Shown: piece by piece, positions 6,310 through 8,105 of the stretch
Layout of the letters: the number at the start of each line of letters is the position of its first letter
Position numbering within the stretch: the first letter of the stretch is position 1
Source: Chloroflexota bacterium
Lineage (GTDB): Bacteria; Chloroflexota; Chloroflexia; JAMDCE01
Direction: 5' to 3'
Length of the DNA: 8,105 bases
Assembly: GCA_023489135.1 (NCBI GenBank)
Contig: JAMDCE010000195.1
Coordinates: 1-8,105 of the forward strand
Notes under the pieces: model-generated
Databases searched by the model: none
What the model was told of the DNA's origin: nothing
The model's input: the letters and a program-made list of their open reading frames with translations, nothing else
Program-made: the position numbers and the translations under genes

Positions 6310-7444
6310 TTACTACGCACATGCCAATCGCAACCTCTTACGCAACATAGCCTTGCTTTTCTTGATTGCGACCATTATTCTCTTGGGCGCTTGCTCTAGT
6401 GCTGCCACCCCGACGCCGACACTTGTCTCCAAGCCCACACAGCCAGCGGCTGCCACGCCTGCAGCGAAACCCACCGCTACGGCGGCGCCGAAACCTGCGG
6501 CGACACCAGCGGCTGAAACCAAGATGCAGAAGCTTCGCATCGCATACACCTCCGTGAGCGCATCTCAGTCTCCTGTTTGGATGACGTATGAGGCAGGCAT
6601 TTTCAAGAAGTACGGCCTCGATGTCGAGATGGTCCTAATCGAGGGCGGGACCAAGGCTATTCCAGCCGTGATTGCGGGCGAGGTTCCACTGGCAGTGATT
6701 GCTGGATCTGGTATCGTGGCCGCTGTAGCCGAAGGCTCTGACCTGGTCATAGTCGCAGGCATAACTAACGTGATGCCCTACCAGCTCTACGTCAAGCCAT
6801 CTATCACAAAACCCGAAGACCTTAAGGGCAAGAAGGTCGCAGTGAGCAAGTTCGGCTCCTCGTCAGATTTTGCTACCCGTTTTGCGCTTAGAAAAGTTGG
6901 CTTACAGCCAGAAAAAGATGTTGCCATCCTGCAGATAGGAGACCAACTCCAACGAATCGCTGCGCTGCAACAGGATGCGGTACAAGGAACTCTGACCGAC
7001 CCGCCGAACAACATAATGCTCGATAAAGCAGGTATGAAGAAACTCATAGATTTGGCCGACCTCGAACAACCGTACCAACACTCGGCCATTGCCACAACGC
7101 GAAGCTTCATGAGTAAGAGTCCTGACATCGTCGAGCGATTCCTTTCAGCACTGGTCGAGGGCATTCACAAAGGTAAGACCGACGCTGCTTTTGCCAAACA
7201 GGTTATCAGCAAGTATACCAAGAGCGACGACCAGGAAGCTCTTGATGAGGGCTACCGTTACTTCACTCAGAAACTGCTGCCGAAAGTTCCGTATCCGACT
7301 GAGAAAGGTATCGCCTTTCTGATCGAGGAGACAGCAGCCTCGAACGCTAAGGCAGCTTCTCTGAAACCGGACAAAGTCATGGACGCCACCATAGTGAAGA
7401 AGATCGAGAGCAGTGGGTTAATCGAGCGACTCTACAAGCAGTGA
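6302..7444 (+). CDS. ABC transporter substrate-binding lipoprotein, NMT1/SsuA/TauA-like (paralogue of the first)
   Basis: A 380-residue secreted binding protein from the ATG at 6302 (an upstream in-frame GTG at 6290 overlaps the ribosome binding site). The signal peptide ends in lipobox LGAC with Cys31; residues 32-76 are an Ala/Thr/Pro linker. The binding domain starts at LRIAYTSVSASQSPVW (residue 78), with GIFKKYGLDVEM, EDLKGKKVAVSKFGSSSDFATRFALRKVGL and a C-terminal VPYPTEKGIAFLIEE block. Each of these has a direct counterpart in the lipoprotein at 523-1623, so the two arose by duplication; their linkers differ in composition. Central differences, for example TDPPNNI here against SSPSNIQ there, suggest different ligands. 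It is the last gene of the run and overlaps the 43-codon ORF by eight bases, pointing to coupled translation. The ligand is unknown. Confidence 0.92.
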   Translation: MPSYYAHANRNLLRNIALLFLIATIILLGACSSAATPTPTLVSKPTQPAAATPAAKPTATAAPKPAATPAAETKMQKLRIAYTSVSASQSPVWMTYEAGIFKKYGLDVEMVLIEGGTKAIPAVIAGEVPLAVIAGSGIVAAVAEGSDLVIVAGITNVMPYQLYVKPSITKPEDLKGKKVAVSKFGSSSDFATRFALRKVGLQPEKDVAILQIGDQLQRIAALQQDAVQGTLTDPPNNIMLDKAGMKKLIDLADLEQPYQHSAIATTRSFMSKSPDIVERFLSALVEGIHKGKTDAAFAKQVISKYTKSDDQEALDEGYRYFTQKLLPKVPYPTEKGIAFLIEETAASNAKAASLKPDKVMDATIVKKIESSGLIERLYKQ

Positions 7445-7465
7445 GGTGTTTTCTAGCATCCTCAC
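7441..7465 (+). terminator. Weak hairpin at the end of the last lipoprotein gene
   Basis: GTGAGG (7441-7446) pairs with CCTCAC (7460-7465) around a 13-base loop; the left arm includes the stop codon. Six pairs without a following U-run is a weak terminator signal, but it opens a cluster of hairpins in this convergent gap. Confidence 0.25.
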
Positions 7466-7469
7466 CTAG

Positions 7470-7499
7470 ACAAGCGAGTCGCTGCCATCGACTGCTTGT
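7470..7499 (+). terminator. Stem-loop in the operon tail (first of two alternative folds)
   Basis: ACAAGC(G)AGTCG at 7470-7481 pairs with CGACTGCTTGT at 7489-7499: eleven pairs with one bulged G (7476) and a seven-base loop. No U-run follows (GTGTTGAG), so it may protect the 3' end or pause polymerase more than terminate. It competes with the fold at 7486-7522. Confidence 0.45.
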
Positions 7500-7522
7500 G
7501 TGTTGAGTTTCCACAGTCGATG
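7486..7522 (+). promoter_or_regulatory. Alternative stem-loop sharing an arm with the previous hairpin
   Basis: CATCGACTG (7486-7494) is a perfect inverted repeat of CAGTCGATG (7514-7522), nine pairs with a 19-base loop. Bases 7489-7494 belong to both this stem and the hairpin at 7470-7499, so only one can form at a time. The longer stem and smaller loop favour the first fold; a switching role is speculative. Confidence 0.35.
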
Positions 7523-7554
7523 TCACCTTCTCTGTACAGCAGTGGAAGATAACG

Positions 7555-7581
7555 GGGCTGCATTCTCGACGGATGCAGCCC
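7555..7581. terminator. Probable bidirectional intrinsic terminator between convergent genes
   Basis: GGGCTGCAT (7555-7563) and ATGCAGCCC (7573-7581) form a perfect nine-pair GC-rich stem with a nine-base loop. On the plus strand TGTTT follows (7582-7586), a short U-rich tail; on the minus strand the tail is CGTTATCTT, also weak. It lies 110 bases after the plus-strand operon and 44 bases after the stop of the minus-strand TPP enzyme, the position expected for a terminator serving both. Confidence 0.65.
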
Positions 7582-7625
7582 TGTTTGGCGAAACCAGCTA
7601 TAACCTCTTGTTGAAAGAACTCTAA

Positions 7626-8105
7626 TCAGTATCGATCAGGCACTCTCAACTTGTTTGGAGGCTCCAGCCCTTCCAGCGAGCTGTCGATGATCACGTCCAG
7701 AACCGCAGGTTTTCCACACTTCAGGGCACGCTGCAAAGCTGGGATGATATCGTCAGGCTTCTCGACACGCTCCCCGTACGCTCCCAAGGACTTTGCCACC
7801 TCGGCCAGATTTGGAATGTATAGCTCGGTCCCAATGTATCGATCGTTGAAATGCATATGCTGCTTCAAGCGCATGTTGCCGTAGACGGCGTTATGACAAG
7901 CAACTGTAACCACTGGAATATTCTGTGCCACGGCCGTAGCCAGTTCTTGCATCACGAGCATAAAGGCGCCGTCCCCGATCACCGAGACTACCTGTTTCTC
8001 AGGCTTCGCCAGCTTTGCGGCCAGGGCCATACAGAAGGCGCTTCCCATGATGCTGTAATCACCTGGTTCCAGCACAGGCTCGTTGACTGGGTACCCGTAT
8101 CCACT
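7626..8105 (-). CDS. TPP-dependent enzyme, acetolactate-synthase-like superfamily, C-terminal fragment
   Basis: The reading frame is open from the right edge (8105) to TGA at 7626-7628, giving the last 159 residues of a protein whose family is usually about 530-600 long; the GTG at 8073-8075 is internal, since SGYGYPVNEP precedes it in frame. This is the TPP-binding C domain: GDYSIMGSAFCMALAAKLA, then the GDG motif (fragment residues 44-46, Asp45 a Mg ligand), QELATAVAQNIPVV, and the end of the GDG-x-NN signature as CHN (Asn72, second Mg ligand), followed by YGNMR. The usual first Asn of 'NN' is His here. The superfamily includes acetolactate synthase, benzoylformate and oxalyl-CoA decarboxylases, benzaldehyde lyase and others; the part that sets specificity is out of view. 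It faces the transporter run convergently, so it belongs to a different transcript but may share its pathway. Confidence 0.9.
   Translation of the reverse strand, partial: SGYGYPVNEPVLEPGDYSIMGSAFCMALAAKLAKPEKQVVSVIGDGAFMLVMQELATAVAQNIPVVTVACHNAVYGNMRLKQHMHFNDRYIGTELYIPNLAEVAKSLGAYGERVEKPDDIIPALQRALKCGKPAVLDVIIDSSLEGLEPPNKLRVPDRY

Overview
The window looks like chromosomal DNA from an uncultured bacterium, most plausibly of the Chloroflexota (SAR202/Dehalococcoidia-like). This is an inference from style and not a proof. All three extracellular binding proteins are lipoproteins with long low-complexity linkers after the lipid-attachment cysteine, two of them Ala/Thr/Pro-rich, as is common in that phylum. 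Base composition is moderately GC-rich, and genes are tightly packed with clear purine-rich ribosome binding sites. No RNA gene, mobile element, CRISPR array or origin was seen.

Layout: (1) 2-412, the C-terminal end of a UbiD-family decarboxylase, entering from the left edge. (2) After a 110-base gap, a same-strand run from 523 to 7444: an NMT1/SsuA-like binding lipoprotein (523-1623); an Fe(III)-type binding lipoprotein (1656-2843); a metalloprotein of the M29 aminopeptidase / 2,5-dihydroxypyridine dioxygenase (NicX-like) type (2911-4053); a small SCP2-like protein (4067-4438); a fused double-domain Fe(III)-type ABC permease (4446-6176); a 43-codon ORF (6178-6309); and a second NMT1-like binding lipoprotein (6302-7444), a paralogue of the first. 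(3) A 181-base convergent intergenic region with several hairpins, acting as a probable terminator. (4) 7626-8105, minus strand: the C-terminal part of a thiamine-diphosphate (TPP) enzyme of the acetolactate-synthase-like superfamily, running off the right edge.

How they may work together: three secreted binding proteins and one two-domain permease form an import system, while the NicX/M29-like protein and its SCP2-like neighbour sit between the binding-protein and permease genes, as if they process the imported compound. The UbiD and TPP enzymes at the flanks both belong to families that decarboxylate or form C-C bonds, so a catabolic locus for a small organic acid or (hetero)aromatic compound is a reasonable inference. 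The substrate cannot be read from sequence.

The most unusual points are: two different binding-protein families sharing one visible permease; no ABC ATPase in the window, with a 43-codon ORF where that gene usually follows; an enzyme plus SCP2-like protein embedded in the transporter run; and overlapping, mutually exclusive hairpins at the operon end.
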